Source: Bradyrhizobium sp. BR13661
Lineage (GTDB): Bacteria > Pseudomonadota > Alphaproteobacteria > Rhizobiales > Xanthobacteraceae
NCBI RefSeq assembly: GCF_029892425.1
Contig: NZ_JARXWB010000036.1
Span: 20,297 to 84,296 of the forward strand
Length of the DNA stretch: 64,000 nucleotides
Direction: 5' to 3'
Under the pieces are notes generated by a model. That model did no database searches, was not told where the DNA came from, and saw nothing but the letters and a program-made list of their open reading frames with translations. The position numbers were made by a program, and so were the translations under genes. Of the stretch, positions 45,234 to 54,971 are shown in pieces; the first letter of the stretch is position 1; the number at the start of each line of letters is the position of its first letter.

Positions 45234-46665
45234 GCCGGATATGAAGCAGGACGCGAAGCAAGGGACGGCGAAAAAGTCGCGCGGCCGCGGCTTCGTCGTG
45301 GTCCTGATCACGCTCGCGATCCTCGGCGGCCTTGGCTATCTCGGCTGGACCGTGTGGCATCAGCAGCCGCAGCAGCAGCCGGCCTTCGGTCGCGGCCAGC
45401 AGCGGCCCGACCTGCCGGTGCCGGTGCTGGCGGCGACGCCGCGGGTCCAGGATGTGCCGGTCTATCTCGACGGCGTCGGCGCGATTCGCGCGCTCAATAC
45501 CGTGACCGTGCGCTCGCAGGTCGACGGCAAGCTGATCGCGGTGAAGTTCACCGAAGGCCAGGACGTCAAGAAGGGCGACGTGCTCGGCGAGATCGATCCG
45601 GCGCTCTATCAGGCGACCTATGATCAGGCCGTCGCCAAGAAGGCGCAGGACGAGGCCCAGCTCGCCAACCAGCGCATCGACCTTGCGCGCTACGAGCAGC
45701 TCGCCGCCTCCAATGCCGGCTCGAAGCAGCAGGCCGATACCCAGCGCGCCGCGGTGGCGCAGACCGAGGCGCTGGTGAAGGCCGACCAGGCCTCGATCGA
45801 CAATGCGGCTGCCACGCTGAGCTACACCAAGATCGTGGCGCCGCTGTCGGGCCGCGCCGGCCTGCGTCAGGTCGACCAGGGCAACATCATTCACGCCTCC
45901 GACACCACCGGCCTCGTCGTCATCACCCAATTGCAGCCGATCGCGGTGTGGTTCAGCCTGCCGCAGCAGCAGATCATGCGCGTCAATGCGGCCGCAGCGA
46001 AAGGCGCGCTGTCGGTCGACGTGTTTGGCAATGATGGCGTCACCGTCATCGACACCGGCAAGCTGACCGGCATCGACAACCAGGTCGACCAGACGACCGG
46101 TACGCTGAGGCTCAAGGCGGAATTTCCCAACGCCAACTACCAGCTCTGGCCGGGCCAGTTCGTCAATGTCCGCCTCAAGGTCGAAACGCTGAACCAGGCG
46201 TTAGTGGTGCCGACGTCTGCCGTGCAGCGCGGACCGATCGGCACGTTCAGCTATGTCATCGGCGAGGACAATGTCGTCTCGGCCAAGCCCGTGACCGTGA
46301 CCCAGCAGAACGAGCATGACGCGGTCATTGCGAGTGGCCTGACGGCGAACGACAAGGTCGTCACCACGGGCTTTGCCAATCTGTCCGACGGCTCCAAGGT
46401 CGTCATCGGCCGCGACGAGCAGACGCCGTCGGCCGACCTCGCCCCGCGCAAGCGCACGCGCGCGCCGCAGGGCGACGGGAAGGGCGGTCAGGCCAAGGAT
46501 GGCTTGAAGGATGGCTTGAAGGATGGCCAGAAGGACGGACAAGGCAAGGACGGCGAATTCCGCGCCAAGCAGAAGAGCAGCGAGGGCGACCAGAAGGGGC
46601 AACCGGCCGAGGGGGCTCAACCATCGGGGGCTCAACAATCTGGATCTGGAGCCAAGCAGCCATGA
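45223..46665 (+). CDS. mdtA: RND efflux periplasmic adaptor (MdtA-like)
   Basis: A 480-residue membrane-fusion protein. A short cytoplasmic tail and one TM (FVVVLITLAILGGLGYLGWT) are followed by lipoyl and hairpin parts: VYLDGVGAIRALNTVTVRSQ, DGKLIAVKFTEGQDVKKGDV, the alpha-hairpin, then TKIVAPLSGRAGLRQVDQGN and VRLKVETLNQALVVPTSAV. The C-terminus is an unusual low-complexity tail with tandem KDGLKDGLKDGQKDGQGKDG. The ATG overlaps the outer-membrane gene by 11 bp. It bridges the outer-membrane factor and the two RND pumps downstream. Confidence 0.92.
   Translation: MLFKPDMKQDAKQGTAKKSRGRGFVVVLITLAILGGLGYLGWTVWHQQPQQQPAFGRGQQRPDLPVPVLAATPRVQDVPVYLDGVGAIRALNTVTVRSQVDGKLIAVKFTEGQDVKKGDVLGEIDPALYQATYDQAVAKKAQDEAQLANQRIDLARYEQLAASNAGSKQQADTQRAAVAQTEALVKADQASIDNAAATLSYTKIVAPLSGRAGLRQVDQGNIIHASDTTGLVVITQLQPIAVWFSLPQQQIMRVNAAAAKGALSVDVFGNDGVTVIDTGKLTGIDNQVDQTTGTLRLKAEFPNANYQLWPGQFVNVRLKVETLNQALVVPTSAVQRGPIGTFSYVIGEDNVVSAKPVTVTQQNEHDAVIASGLTANDKVVTTGFANLSDGSKVVIGRDEQTPSADLAPRKRTRAPQGDGKGGQAKDGLKDGLKDGQKDGQGKDGEFRAKQKSSEGDQKGQPAEGAQPSGAQQSGSGAKQP
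46495..46550 (+). repeat. Tandem KDG-coding repeat in adaptor tail
   Basis: A 12-bp unit (AAGGATGGCTTG and variants) is repeated about four times, encoding the KDGL/KDGQ tail of the adaptor. It looks like recent slippage expansion. Confidence 0.75.
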
Positions 46666-46701
46666 TCCCGGCAACAGCCGCCTGAGCGGCAGGCGCATCT
46701 C

Positions 46702-49700
46702 ATGGGTGTCTCCGAACCCTTCATCCGCCGGCCGATCGCAACCTCGCTGCTCGGCATTGCGCTGCTGATCGGCGGCGTGCTCGGCTATTTCGCGCTGCCG
46801 GTGTCCGCGCTGCCGCAGGTCGACTTCCCGACCGTGCAGGTGTCGACGCAGCTGCCCGGCGCAAGCCCCGACGTCATCGCCTCGCTGATCACCGCGCCGC
46901 TCGAGCGCCAGCTCGGCCAGATCCCGTCTCTGACGGCGATGAGCTCGACGAGCTCGTTCGGCGTCAGCCAGATCTCGCTCCAGTTCGATCTCAACCGTGA
47001 TATCGACGGTGCGACCCAGGACGTACAGGCCGCAATCAACGCCGCCGCCGGCGTGCTGCCCAGGACGCTGCCTTATCCGCCGACCTACGCCAAGGTGAAC
47101 CCGGCGGATGCGCCTGTGATGACGCTGGCGCTGCGCTCGGACACGATCTCGCTGCGCGCGATGAGCGATATCGCCGATACGCTGCTGGCCCAGCGTCTCA
47201 GCCAGATCTCCGGCGTCGGCCGAGTCTCGGTGCTCGGCGGGCTGAAGCCGGCCGTCCGCATCCAGGCCGATCTGGCGCGGCTCGCCGCCTACGGCATCGC
47301 CATGGAGGACTTACGCGCAGCGATCGCCAACGCCAACGTCTCCGGTCCGAAGGGCTCGCTCGACGGCGCCCAGCAATCCTACATCATCGCCGCCAACGAC
47401 CAGATCGCCGCCGCCGACGCCTACCGTCCCATCATCATCGCCTATCGCAACGGCTCGCCTGTCACGATCGGCGACGTCGCGCAGATCGTCGACGGGCTCG
47501 AAAACGACCGCACCGGCGGCTGGTACCAGGGCACGCCGGCGGTCATCATCGACATCCAGCGCCAGCCCGGCGCCAACGTCATCGACGTCGTCAGCCAGAT
47601 CCGCGCCGAGATCCCGAAGGTGCAGCGCGCGATTCCGGCCGGCGTGCAGCTGACCATCGTCTCCGACCGCACCGTCACCATCCGCGCCTCGGTCCACGAC
47701 GTGCAGTTCACGCTGATCCTCAGTGTGGTGCTGGTGACGCTCGTGGTGCTGCTGTTCCTGCGCTCACTGCGGGCGACGCTGATCGCGGGCGTGGCGCTGC
47801 CGCTGTCGCTGATTACGAGCTTCGGCATCATGTATTTTGCCGGCTTCAGCCTCGATAATCTGTCGCTGATGGCGCTCACGATCGGCACCGGCTTCGTCGT
47901 CGACGACGCCATCGTCATGATCGAGAACATCGTCCGCCATATGGAGAATGGCGACAGCGCGATGACCGCCTCGCTGAAGGGGGCCAGCGAAATCGGCTTC
48001 ACCGTGATCTCGCTGACGGTGTCGCTGATCGCGGTGTTCATCCCGCTGCTGTTCATGTCGGGCCTTGTCGGTCGTATGTTCCGCGAATTCGCGCTGACCT
48101 TGACCATCGCGGTCGTGACCTCGGCTGTGGTGTCGTTGACGCTGACGCCGATGATGTGCTCGCGGCTGCTCAAGCACGCCCATGAGGAGCTCGCGGTGCC
48201 GGGGCTGGCGGCCGTCAGCCGCTTCATCGACCGCACCGTCGAGTTCTACCACCGCACGCTGCTGGTGGTGTTGCGTCATCAGCGCGCCACGCTGGTCGTG
48301 ACCTTCGCGACGCTGGTCGCAACCCTCGTTCTCTACGTCGTCGCGCCCAAGGGTTTTCTGCCGCTACAGGACACGGCCTCGATTACCGCGGTGACGGAGG
48401 CTGGCCCGGACGTCTCTTTCGCCGAGATGCAGAAGCGACAGACCGAGGCCGCCGACGCCATCAAGACCGATCCTGACGTCACCGGCGTCGTCTCGGTGAT
48501 CGGCGCGGGCTCGGTCAATCCGACCACCAATGTCGGCCGCCTCGTCATGACCTTGAAGCCACGCGGCGAGCGGGCCGACGATGTCAGCGTGGTCATCGCG
48601 CGGTTGAAGGAGAGGGTCTCCGGCATCCCCGGAATGACCGTCTACTTCCAGCCGGTGCAGGACGTGCAGATCTCGACCCAATCGAGCCGCTCGCAATACC
48701 AGTATACGCTGACCGGCACGGACGCTGCGCTGGTGTCCGAATGGGCGCGAAAGCTCGTCGACGAGATGCGGCGCGAGCCCTTGTTCCGCGACGTCTCCTC
48801 GGAGGCGCAGGAGGGCGGCTTGCGCGCGCAGTTGGAGGTCGACCGCACGCGCGCCGGCCAGCTCGGCGTCAGCCTGCAAGCCATCACCGATACGCTGAAC
48901 GACGCCTTTGCGCAGCGGCAGATCTCGACCATCTACGGCCAGGCCAATCAGTACCGCGTGGTGCTGGAGGCGCTGCCGATGTACCAGCGCGATCCCTCGA
49001 TCCTGTCGAAACTCTATCTGCCGGGCGGTGCCAGTGCGACCGCCGGCGCGCCCAACGCCCAGGTGCCGCTCGATGCGGTGGCGACCTTGAAGCGCACAAC
49101 GGCGCCGCTCGCGATTTCGCACCAGGCGCAATTCCCCGCGATCTCGCTCAGCTTCAACCTGGCGCCGGGTGCCGCGCTCGGCGATGCGGTCGAGGCGGTC
49201 AAAGCGATCGAGACGCGGATCGAAATGCCCAACAGCATCGTCGGCGTCTATGCCGGCGATGCCGCTGAATTCGCCAAGGCGCTCGCCGGCCAGCCCTGGC
49301 TGCTGCTCGCCGCTGTCATCACCATCTACATCGTGCTGGGCGTGCTGTATGAGAGCTACATCCACCCGATCACGATCCTCTCGACGCTGCCCTCGGCCGG
49401 TGTCGGCGCCATTGTGGCGCTGATCCTGTGCGGGCAGGACCTTTCGGTCATCGGCCTGATCGGCATCATCCTGTTGATGGGCATCGTCAAGAAGAATGCG
49501 ATCATGATGATCGACTTCGCGCTGGAGGCCGAGCGCAGGCAGGGCATGCCCGCGCAAGAAGCCATCGTGCAGGCGTGCCTGTTGCGCTTCCGCCCGATCA
49601 TGATGACGACACTGGCCGCACTGTTCGGCGCGCTGCCGCTGGCGATCGAGAGCGGCACCGGCGCAGAGCTGCGCTTCCCGCTCGGCATCTCCATCATCGG

Positions 49701-49848
49701 CGGCCTGCTGCTGAGCCAGCTGCTGACACTCTACACCACGCCCGTGATCTACCTTGCGCTCGACCGCATCAACCGCCGCCTCGAGCAGGCGCTGCCGCCG
49801 GTCGAGCCCGAGGCGCCCACGGCCGGCGCGACCGAGGGGATGCAGTGA
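46702..49848 (+). CDS. mdtB: RND multidrug efflux permease 1 (MdtB-like)
   Basis: A 1048-residue inner-membrane proton/drug antiporter. It starts VSEPFIRRPIATSLLGIALL and has the standard RND layout of 12 TM segments with two large periplasmic loops. The TM4 proton-relay aspartates are in TGFVVDDAIVMIENI and the TM10 lysine in LMGIVKKNAIMMIDFALEAE. The porter-loop block FVTPDxx-equivalent and AFAQRQISTIYGQANQYRVV fit the HAE-1/MdtBC group. It is followed with a one-base overlap by a second RND gene. Confidence 0.95.
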   Translation: MGVSEPFIRRPIATSLLGIALLIGGVLGYFALPVSALPQVDFPTVQVSTQLPGASPDVIASLITAPLERQLGQIPSLTAMSSTSSFGVSQISLQFDLNRDIDGATQDVQAAINAAAGVLPRTLPYPPTYAKVNPADAPVMTLALRSDTISLRAMSDIADTLLAQRLSQISGVGRVSVLGGLKPAVRIQADLARLAAYGIAMEDLRAAIANANVSGPKGSLDGAQQSYIIAANDQIAAADAYRPIIIAYRNGSPVTIGDVAQIVDGLENDRTGGWYQGTPAVIIDIQRQPGANVIDVVSQIRAEIPKVQRAIPAGVQLTIVSDRTVTIRASVHDVQFTLILSVVLVTLVVLLFLRSLRATLIAGVALPLSLITSFGIMYFAGFSLDNLSLMALTIGTGFVVDDAIVMIENIVRHMENGDSAMTASLKGASEIGFTVISLTVSLIAVFIPLLFMSGLVGRMFREFALTLTIAVVTSAVVSLTLTPMMCSRLLKHAHEELAVPGLAAVSRFIDRTVEFYHRTLLVVLRHQRATLVVTFATLVATLVLYVVAPKGFLPLQDTASITAVTEAGPDVSFAEMQKRQTEAADAIKTDPDVTGVVSVIGAGSVNPTTNVGRLVMTLKPRGERADDVSVVIARLKERVSGIPGMTVYFQPVQDVQISTQSSRSQYQYTLTGTDAALVSEWARKLVDEMRREPLFRDVSSEAQEGGLRAQLEVDRTRAGQLGVSLQAITDTLNDAFAQRQISTIYGQANQYRVVLEALPMYQRDPSILSKLYLPGGASATAGAPNAQVPLDAVATLKRTTAPLAISHQAQFPAISLSFNLAPGAALGDAVEAVKAIETRIEMPNSIVGVYAGDAAEFAKALAGQPWLLLAAVITIYIVLGVLYESYIHPITILSTLPSAGVGAIVALILCGQDLSVIGLIGIILLMGIVKKNAIMMIDFALEAERRQGMPAQEAIVQACLLRFRPIMMTTLAALFGALPLAIESGTGAELRFPLGISIIGGLLLSQLLTLYTTPVIYLALDRINRRLEQALPPVEPEAPTAGATEGMQ

Positions 49849-52800
49849 TGGCATCGATCTCGGAGCCCTTCATCCGCCGCCCCGTCGCGACCACGCTGCT
49901 GTCGATCGGGCTGTTCCTGCTGGGGGGCGTCGCTTACGAGTTCCTGCCCGTCGCCTCCGTTCCGAACGTCGACTTCCCCGCCATCTTCGTCTCGGCCAGT
50001 CGTCCCGGCGCCGATCCTTCGGTGATGGCCGCAACCGTGGCCGCCCCGCTGGAGCGGCGGCTCGGCGAAATCGCCGGCATCAACCAGATCACCTCGACGT
50101 CGTCGTTGGGCGTCGCGAACATCCAGCTCCAGTTCGACATCGGCCGCAACATCGACAAGGCGGCGCGCGACGTGCAGGCCGCCATCAATGCCGCCCTCGT
50201 CGACCTGCCCAGCGACCTGCCGGCGCTGCCGCGTTTCCGCAAAGCCAATACCGCCGGCGCACCCGTCTTCGTGTTGGCGCTGACCTCCAAGACGCTGTCG
50301 GCCAGCGCGATCTACGACGTCGCCGACACTGTTCTGGCGCAGCGGATCTCGCAGGTGCCGGGCGTCGGCGACGTCACGGTCTCGGGCGCCGACCAGCCGG
50401 CGGTGCGGATCCAGCTCAATCCGGTGGCGCTGTCGAATGCGGGGATCGCGACGGACGACGTCCGCACCGCGATCATCAACGCCAACCCGCTCGGTCCGGT
50501 CGGCATCTTCAACGGCGAGCGCCAGAGCGAGACGCTGTCGCTGAACAGGCAGATGCGCACGGCCAAGGAATTCCGCGACATCATCATCAAGAGCTCGAAC
50601 GGCAATTTCGTCCGGCTCTCCGACGTCGCCGATATTGAGGATTCCGTCCGCAACGCGCGCTCGATCGCCTGGTTCAACAAGCAGCCGGCCGTGCTGATCC
50701 AGATCACCAAGCAGGGCGATGCCAACGTCATCGACACCGTCGACCGCGTGAAGGCGCTGATCCCCGCGCTGAAGCAATGGATTCCGGCCGGTGTGGACGT
50801 CTCGACGCTGGTCGATCGGACGACCACGATCCGCGCCAGCGTCATGGACATGCAGTGGACGTTGCTCGCGACCGCCATCCTGGTGATGGTCGTGGTGTTC
50901 GTGTTCCTGCGCCGGATCACGCCGACGATTGCCGCCGGCATCTCGGTGCCGCTGGCGCTGGCCGGAACCTGCGCGGGGATGTGGGTCGCGGGCTTCTCGA
51001 TCGACAATCTGTCGCTGATGGCGCTCGCGATCTCGGTCGGCTTCGTGGTCGACGACGCCATCGTCATGATCGAGAACATGTTCCGAAATCTCGAGCACGG
51101 CATGCGGCCGATGCAGGCGGCGCTGGAGGGCGCCAGGCAGATCGGCTTCACCGTGGTCTCGATCAGCCTGTCGCTGATCGCGGCGTTCACGCCGCTCCTT
51201 TTCATGAACGGGATTCAGGGGCGCCTGCTGCGTGAATTTTCTTTGACGCTGACCTTCGCGATTGTGGTGTCGACCCTGGTGTCGCTGACGGTGACGCCGA
51301 TGATTTGCGCCCATTACGTCAGGCAGACGACGTCGGAGACCGCAACGCTGTTCGATCGCGTCATCGAAGGTGTGCTATCGCATATCGTCGCCTTTTATGC
51401 CCGCACTTTGCGCGCCGCGCTCGAATTCCCGCTGCTGACGCTGCTGGTCTTCTTTGCCACCATCGGTCTGACCGTAACGCTCTACATCAAGGTTCCCAAA
51501 TCCGATTTCCCGGTCGACGATTCCGGCTTCGTCATCGGCGCGACACGCGCTTCGGCCGACATCTCGTTCCAGTCGATGCTGAGCCTGCAGCAACGGCTCG
51601 CCGACATCGTGATGCAGGATTCTGCCGTGGCCGGTATCGGCTCGACCGTCGGCGGTGGTGGCGGGCCGGGGGGCGCGACGTCGAACCGCGGTGTCATGTT
51701 CATCAGTCTGAAGCCGCCCGAGGAGAGAGATCACGTCTCGACCCAGGTCGTGATCGACCGGTTGCGGAAGGCACTGTTTCCCGTGCCCGGTATCCGCCTT
51801 TTCATGTTCGCCGCCCAGGATGTCCGCGCCGGCGGCCGCCAGAGCGACTCAAACTACCAGTACACACTCTCGAGCACCGACCTCGACCTGCTGCAAAAAT
51901 GGGCGCCGATCGTGGCCAAGCGGATGGAGACGGTGGAGGGCATCACCGATGTGTCCAGCGACCGCGATCCCGGCGGACTTCAGCTCACGCTGAACATCGA
52001 CCGCCAGAAGGCCGCAGCGCTCGGCGTCAGGGTTCAGGACATCGACAACGCCCTGAACAACGCCTTCTCGCAGCGCCAGATCTCGATCATCTACACCCAG
52101 CGCAACCAGTACATGACCGTGCTGGAGATTGATCCGAAATTCCAGGTCGATCCGTCCAATCTCGATCGCATCTATGTCGCCGGCGCGGGCGACGTGCAGG
52201 TGCCGCTGTCCGCCGTGGTGCACGCGACGCGCGGGCTCGCCGCGCTCGCGGTCTTTCATTCGCAGTCGGTGCCCTCGACCACGGTGTCGTTCAACACGTT
52301 GCCTGACGTCGTGCTCCAGGCTGCCACGCAGAACATCCAGCGTGCGGTCGACGAATTGCATATGCCCGAGGGCATCCGCGGCAGCTTTGACGGCAATGCC
52401 GGCGATTTCGCCAGGACCAGCGGCCGCCAACCCCTTTTGATCCTCGGCGCGCTGGTGGCGATGTATATCGTGCTCGGCGTGCTCTATGAGAGCCTCGCCC
52501 ATCCGCTGACGATCATCTCGACGCTGCCCTCGGCCGGGCTCGGCGCGCTGCTGGCGCTCCAGATCACCAATACGCCGCTGACGGTGATCGCTTTCGTCGG
52601 CATCATCCTGCTGATCGGCATCGTCAAGAAGAACGGCATCATGATGGTCGACTTCGCGCTCGATGCCGAGCGCCAGCGCGGCCTGTCCTCGGCTGAAGCG
52701 ATCTTCGAGGCCTGTCAGGCCCGCTTCCGTCCGATCCTGATGACGACCATGGCAGCGCTGTTCGCCGGCATTCCGCTGGTCGTCGCAACGGGGCCGGGCA

Positions 52801-52952
52801 CGGAGCTGCGGCGCCCACTCGGCATTACCATCATCGGCGGCCTGTTCGTCTCGCAGATCCTCACCCTCTACACCACGCCGGTGATCTATCTGCTGATCGA
52901 CCGCCTGCGCCGGCGGTCCGAGCCGCGCGCGCTGGCAGCGCCGGCGGAATAG
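49848..52952 (+). CDS. mdtC: RND multidrug efflux permease 2 (MdtC-like)
   Basis: A 1034-residue RND permease starting MASISEPFIRRPVATTLLSI. It conserves SVGFVVDDAIVMIENMFRNL in TM4 and LIGIVKKNGIMMVDFALDAE in TM10, plus AFSQRQISIIYTQRNQYMTV in the porter region. Its ATG overlaps the stop of the first pump (TGATG), so both pumps are coupled. Tandem pumps with one adaptor follow the MdtABC plan, in which MdtB and MdtC form a heterotrimer. An extended frame to 49428 runs through the first pump and is an artefact. Confidence 0.95.
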   Translation: MASISEPFIRRPVATTLLSIGLFLLGGVAYEFLPVASVPNVDFPAIFVSASRPGADPSVMAATVAAPLERRLGEIAGINQITSTSSLGVANIQLQFDIGRNIDKAARDVQAAINAALVDLPSDLPALPRFRKANTAGAPVFVLALTSKTLSASAIYDVADTVLAQRISQVPGVGDVTVSGADQPAVRIQLNPVALSNAGIATDDVRTAIINANPLGPVGIFNGERQSETLSLNRQMRTAKEFRDIIIKSSNGNFVRLSDVADIEDSVRNARSIAWFNKQPAVLIQITKQGDANVIDTVDRVKALIPALKQWIPAGVDVSTLVDRTTTIRASVMDMQWTLLATAILVMVVVFVFLRRITPTIAAGISVPLALAGTCAGMWVAGFSIDNLSLMALAISVGFVVDDAIVMIENMFRNLEHGMRPMQAALEGARQIGFTVVSISLSLIAAFTPLLFMNGIQGRLLREFSLTLTFAIVVSTLVSLTVTPMICAHYVRQTTSETATLFDRVIEGVLSHIVAFYARTLRAALEFPLLTLLVFFATIGLTVTLYIKVPKSDFPVDDSGFVIGATRASADISFQSMLSLQQRLADIVMQDSAVAGIGSTVGGGGGPGGATSNRGVMFISLKPPEERDHVSTQVVIDRLRKALFPVPGIRLFMFAAQDVRAGGRQSDSNYQYTLSSTDLDLLQKWAPIVAKRMETVEGITDVSSDRDPGGLQLTLNIDRQKAAALGVRVQDIDNALNNAFSQRQISIIYTQRNQYMTVLEIDPKFQVDPSNLDRIYVAGAGDVQVPLSAVVHATRGLAALAVFHSQSVPSTTVSFNTLPDVVLQAATQNIQRAVDELHMPEGIRGSFDGNAGDFARTSGRQPLLILGALVAMYIVLGVLYESLAHPLTIISTLPSAGLGALLALQITNTPLTVIAFVGIILLIGIVKKNGIMMVDFALDAERQRGLSSAEAIFEACQARFRPILMTTMAALFAGIPLVVATGPGTELRRPLGITIIGGLFVSQILTLYTTPVIYLLIDRLRRRSEPRALAAPAE

Positions 52953-52993
52953 GCGGGTTGTTGAACCGCCGTCCGAAGCGTATAGCGGCTTCT

Positions 52994-53734
52994 ATGTCCA
53001 ACCCTGCTGAGACCACGGCCGCAGTCCCCGAGCCGATTCCCGAGTGCCCGCACTGCCAGAAGCCGATGCCGCTCTGCATCTGTGACACGGTCACGCCGAT
53101 CGAGAACAAGCTCTCGCTCCTGATCCTGCAGCATCCGCAGGAGCAGGACAGGGCGCTCGGCACGGCGCGACTGCTGGCGAAGCATTTTGAGGAGGCCAAG
53201 GTCCGCGTTGGGCTGTCCTGGCCGAGCCTGTCCAAGGCGCTCGGGCACCCGGTCGAGAACGCCTCGCACTGGGCCGTGCTCTATCTCGGCTCGGCCCGCG
53301 CGGCCGATCTCGACGTGGAAGGTGAGATCGTCGCGCTCAATCGCAAGGGCGAGGTCGCGGACAACCAGCGCGCCATTTTGGGAAAGCTCGAAGGCGTGGT
53401 GCTGCTCGACGGCACCTGGAGCCAGGCCAAGGCGCTGTGGTGGCGCAATCCGTGGATGCTGAAATGCCAGCGCATCATTCTCAACCCGAAGCATCCGTCG
53501 CGCTATGGGCGGCTGCGTCGCGAGCCGCGCAAGGATGGGCTCTCGACCATCGAGGCAGCGGCGACGCTGCTGTCCGGCCTCGAGCGGCGTCCTGACATTG
53601 CCGAGACGCTGAATGCAAGTTTCGAAAGGCTGCTGACACGCTACCGCGAGGTTCAGGCCGAGATGCCGGAACTGGCCCCAAAGCCGGCACCGAAAGGCCG
53701 CCGGCGCGATTTCCGTCGCGGCAAACGATCCTGA
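52994..53734 (+). CDS. DTW-domain tRNA-uridine aminocarboxypropyltransferase-like protein
   Basis: A 246-residue DTW-domain protein. N-terminal zinc-ribbon-like cysteines (CPHCQKPMPLCIC) are followed by NKLSLLILQHPQEQDRALGT, LGSARAADLDVEGEIVALNR, VVLLDGTWSQAKALWWRNPW with the DxTW-type motif, and NPKHPSRYGRLRREPRKDGL-STIEAA. Members related to E. coli TapT add an acp group to uridine of tRNA from SAM (established for the family). ATG 52994 is preferred over an in-frame start at 52958. Cytoplasmic. Confidence 0.88.
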   Translation: MSNPAETTAAVPEPIPECPHCQKPMPLCICDTVTPIENKLSLLILQHPQEQDRALGTARLLAKHFEEAKVRVGLSWPSLSKALGHPVENASHWAVLYLGSARAADLDVEGEIVALNRKGEVADNQRAILGKLEGVVLLDGTWSQAKALWWRNPWMLKCQRIILNPKHPSRYGRLRREPRKDGLSTIEAAATLLSGLERRPDIAETLNASFERLLTRYREVQAEMPELAPKPAPKGRRRDFRRGKRS

Positions 53735-53747
53735 CCGGGTCGGCGGG

Positions 53748-53930
53748 CTAGTTCTTGACGCTCTCCTCGTCGTCCTGCGGCGCCTCATCGGGCGCGGACG
53801 GTGGGAAGATGCTGTCATAGATCGCGCGCGCCTCGCGGATGAGGCGTGCCCGCTCAAGCTCGGACTTCGGGATAAATCGGACGATCTCGCCCACGTGCTC
53901 TCCAGCGCTCGGTTTTGTTGCGACCTGCAT
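53748..53930 (-). CDS. Small hypothetical protein (60 aa)
   Basis: From ATG 53930 the product reads MQVATKPSAGEHVGEIVRFI, then PKSELERARLIREARAIYDS and an acidic end DEAPQDDEESVKN. The upstream frame runs through the tRNA-Cys gene, so the longer version is rejected. Short proteins with the 'VRFIPKSELERARLIREARAIYDSIFP' type of sequence are frequent in Bradyrhizobium (from memory). Soluble, helical, unknown function. Confidence 0.6.
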   Translation of the reverse strand: MQVATKPSAGEHVGEIVRFIPKSELERARLIREARAIYDSIFPPSAPDEAPQDDEESVKN

Positions 53931-54087
53931 CACCCGGCTGATGCGAAGGTTATGCCACGTGACCTGAATCGGGGGTTTCCAGCCAGCCCCGGGCAAACCC
54001 GGTGGTTGAGCTTTGCGCAAGTGGCATTCGCGCGCTCGGCGGAGCCGGCGCGGGGCTGATTTGTACAGAGATATCAGGGAGTTGTGA

Positions 54088-54161
54088 TGGAGGCCACGAC
54101 CAGAATTGAACTGGTGTACACGGTTTTGCAGACCGTTGCGTAACCACTCCGCCACGTGGCC
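54088..54161 (-). tRNA. tRNA-Cys (anticodon GCA)
   Basis: A 74-nt cloverleaf on the minus strand with encoded CCA: acceptor GGCCACG with CGTGGCC, D arm GGCGGAGTGGTTACGC region, anticodon loop CTGCAAA giving GCA, and T arm GTTCAATTC. It decodes cysteine codons. Confidence 0.93.
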
Positions 54162-54246
54162 TCAACGAGGGCGGAGCAATATAGGGGATCAGCGCTTTAG
54201 GCAACCCCGCGGGACCGCCGAGTTATTTCGGTCGGCAACACGCTTC

Positions 54247-54453
54247 TCAGCAGGCCGCGTACCAACCATCCGGAAACGGCAGCAGGGGCCAGGCGCCCTC
54301 ATTGTCATTCGCGGCCATCAGAGTTTTGCCGGCCATCGCGTCGAAGCTCCACGAATGAGGCTCGAAGTCCTCCTCCGGAACGGGTGCGAAATTGTCATGG
54401 TTCATGGCGTCGCGCACGGCATCCAGCATCAAGTTGAATTCGGCTTCGCTCAT
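54247..54453 (-). CDS. Small hypothetical protein (68 aa)
   Basis: From ATG 54453, with a strong GGAGGG ribosome-binding site upstream, the protein begins MSEAEFNLMLDAVRDAMNHD and ends GAWPLLPFPDGWYAAC. It is soluble and contains acidic and aromatic residues. A start twelve codons earlier (54489) is possible. No family recognised. Confidence 0.55.
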   Translation of the reverse strand: MSEAEFNLMLDAVRDAMNHDNFAPVPEEDFEPHSWSFDAMAGKTLMAANDNEGAWPLLPFPDGWYAAC

Positions 54454-54707
54454 CACACCCTCCGGAACGCGGATGGCGCACTGTCGCAAAGCCTGTTTGT
54501 TTCCCGATTGAGCCGATCGTTCGCATTTTAACGATCGGGCGATCGGGGCTCGTTTGGTTAGCGATTCCTGAAAATCCCCCGGGGGACTCTAGGTTCCTGC
54601 GCGGCAGCGCCAGTGTGAAGGAGATCACATCCCCCGCGACTTATTCCTCCTACCTGTTCCCAACCGGCCAACGAAGGCCGGTGAGCAAGGCGGACAGGAG
54701 ACGGGTC

Positions 54708-54971
54708 ATGAAGGCGAGGTTCTTGCGGTGTGCGGGTGTGAGAAGCCGGGCTCGTCGCGCCTCGACGGTCGGGCTGTTCCTGACCTTGTTTGCCACAGCA
54801 GCCCAGGCACAGCCGGGCACACCGGAGCAGCGGAAGGCCTGCAGCCCCGACGTCTACCGGCTCTGTGCCGGCGAGATTCCCAACGTCAAGGCCATTACGG
54901 CCTGCCTGCGGCGCAACCGCTCAAGCCTGAGCGATGCTTGCCGCACCGTGTTCGACCAGGCTGGCGGCTGA
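54708..54971 (+). CDS. Secreted cysteine-rich small protein
   Basis: An 87-residue exported protein. A basic N-terminus and hydrophobic core (VGLFLTLFATAAQA) are followed by a mature domain with four cysteines: KACSPDVYRLCAGEIPNVKA, then ITACLRRNRSSLSDACRTVF. The C-x6-C...C-x11-C spacing resembles cysteine-rich-repeat secreted proteins of Bradyrhizobium. AGGAG precedes the ATG. Likely periplasmic and disulfide-bonded; function unknown. Confidence 0.65.
   Translation: MKARFLRCAGVRSRARRASTVGLFLTLFATAAQAQPGTPEQRKACSPDVYRLCAGEIPNVKAITACLRRNRSSLSDACRTVFDQAGG

Noticed and set aside
48364..49854. 496-codon minus-strand open frame (also 49749-51314)
   Set aside because: Antisense to the two RND permeases; composition is that of a shadow frame.
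53931..54155. N-terminal extension of the 60-aa protein
   Set aside because: The extension reads straight through tRNA-Cys, so it cannot be coding sequence.
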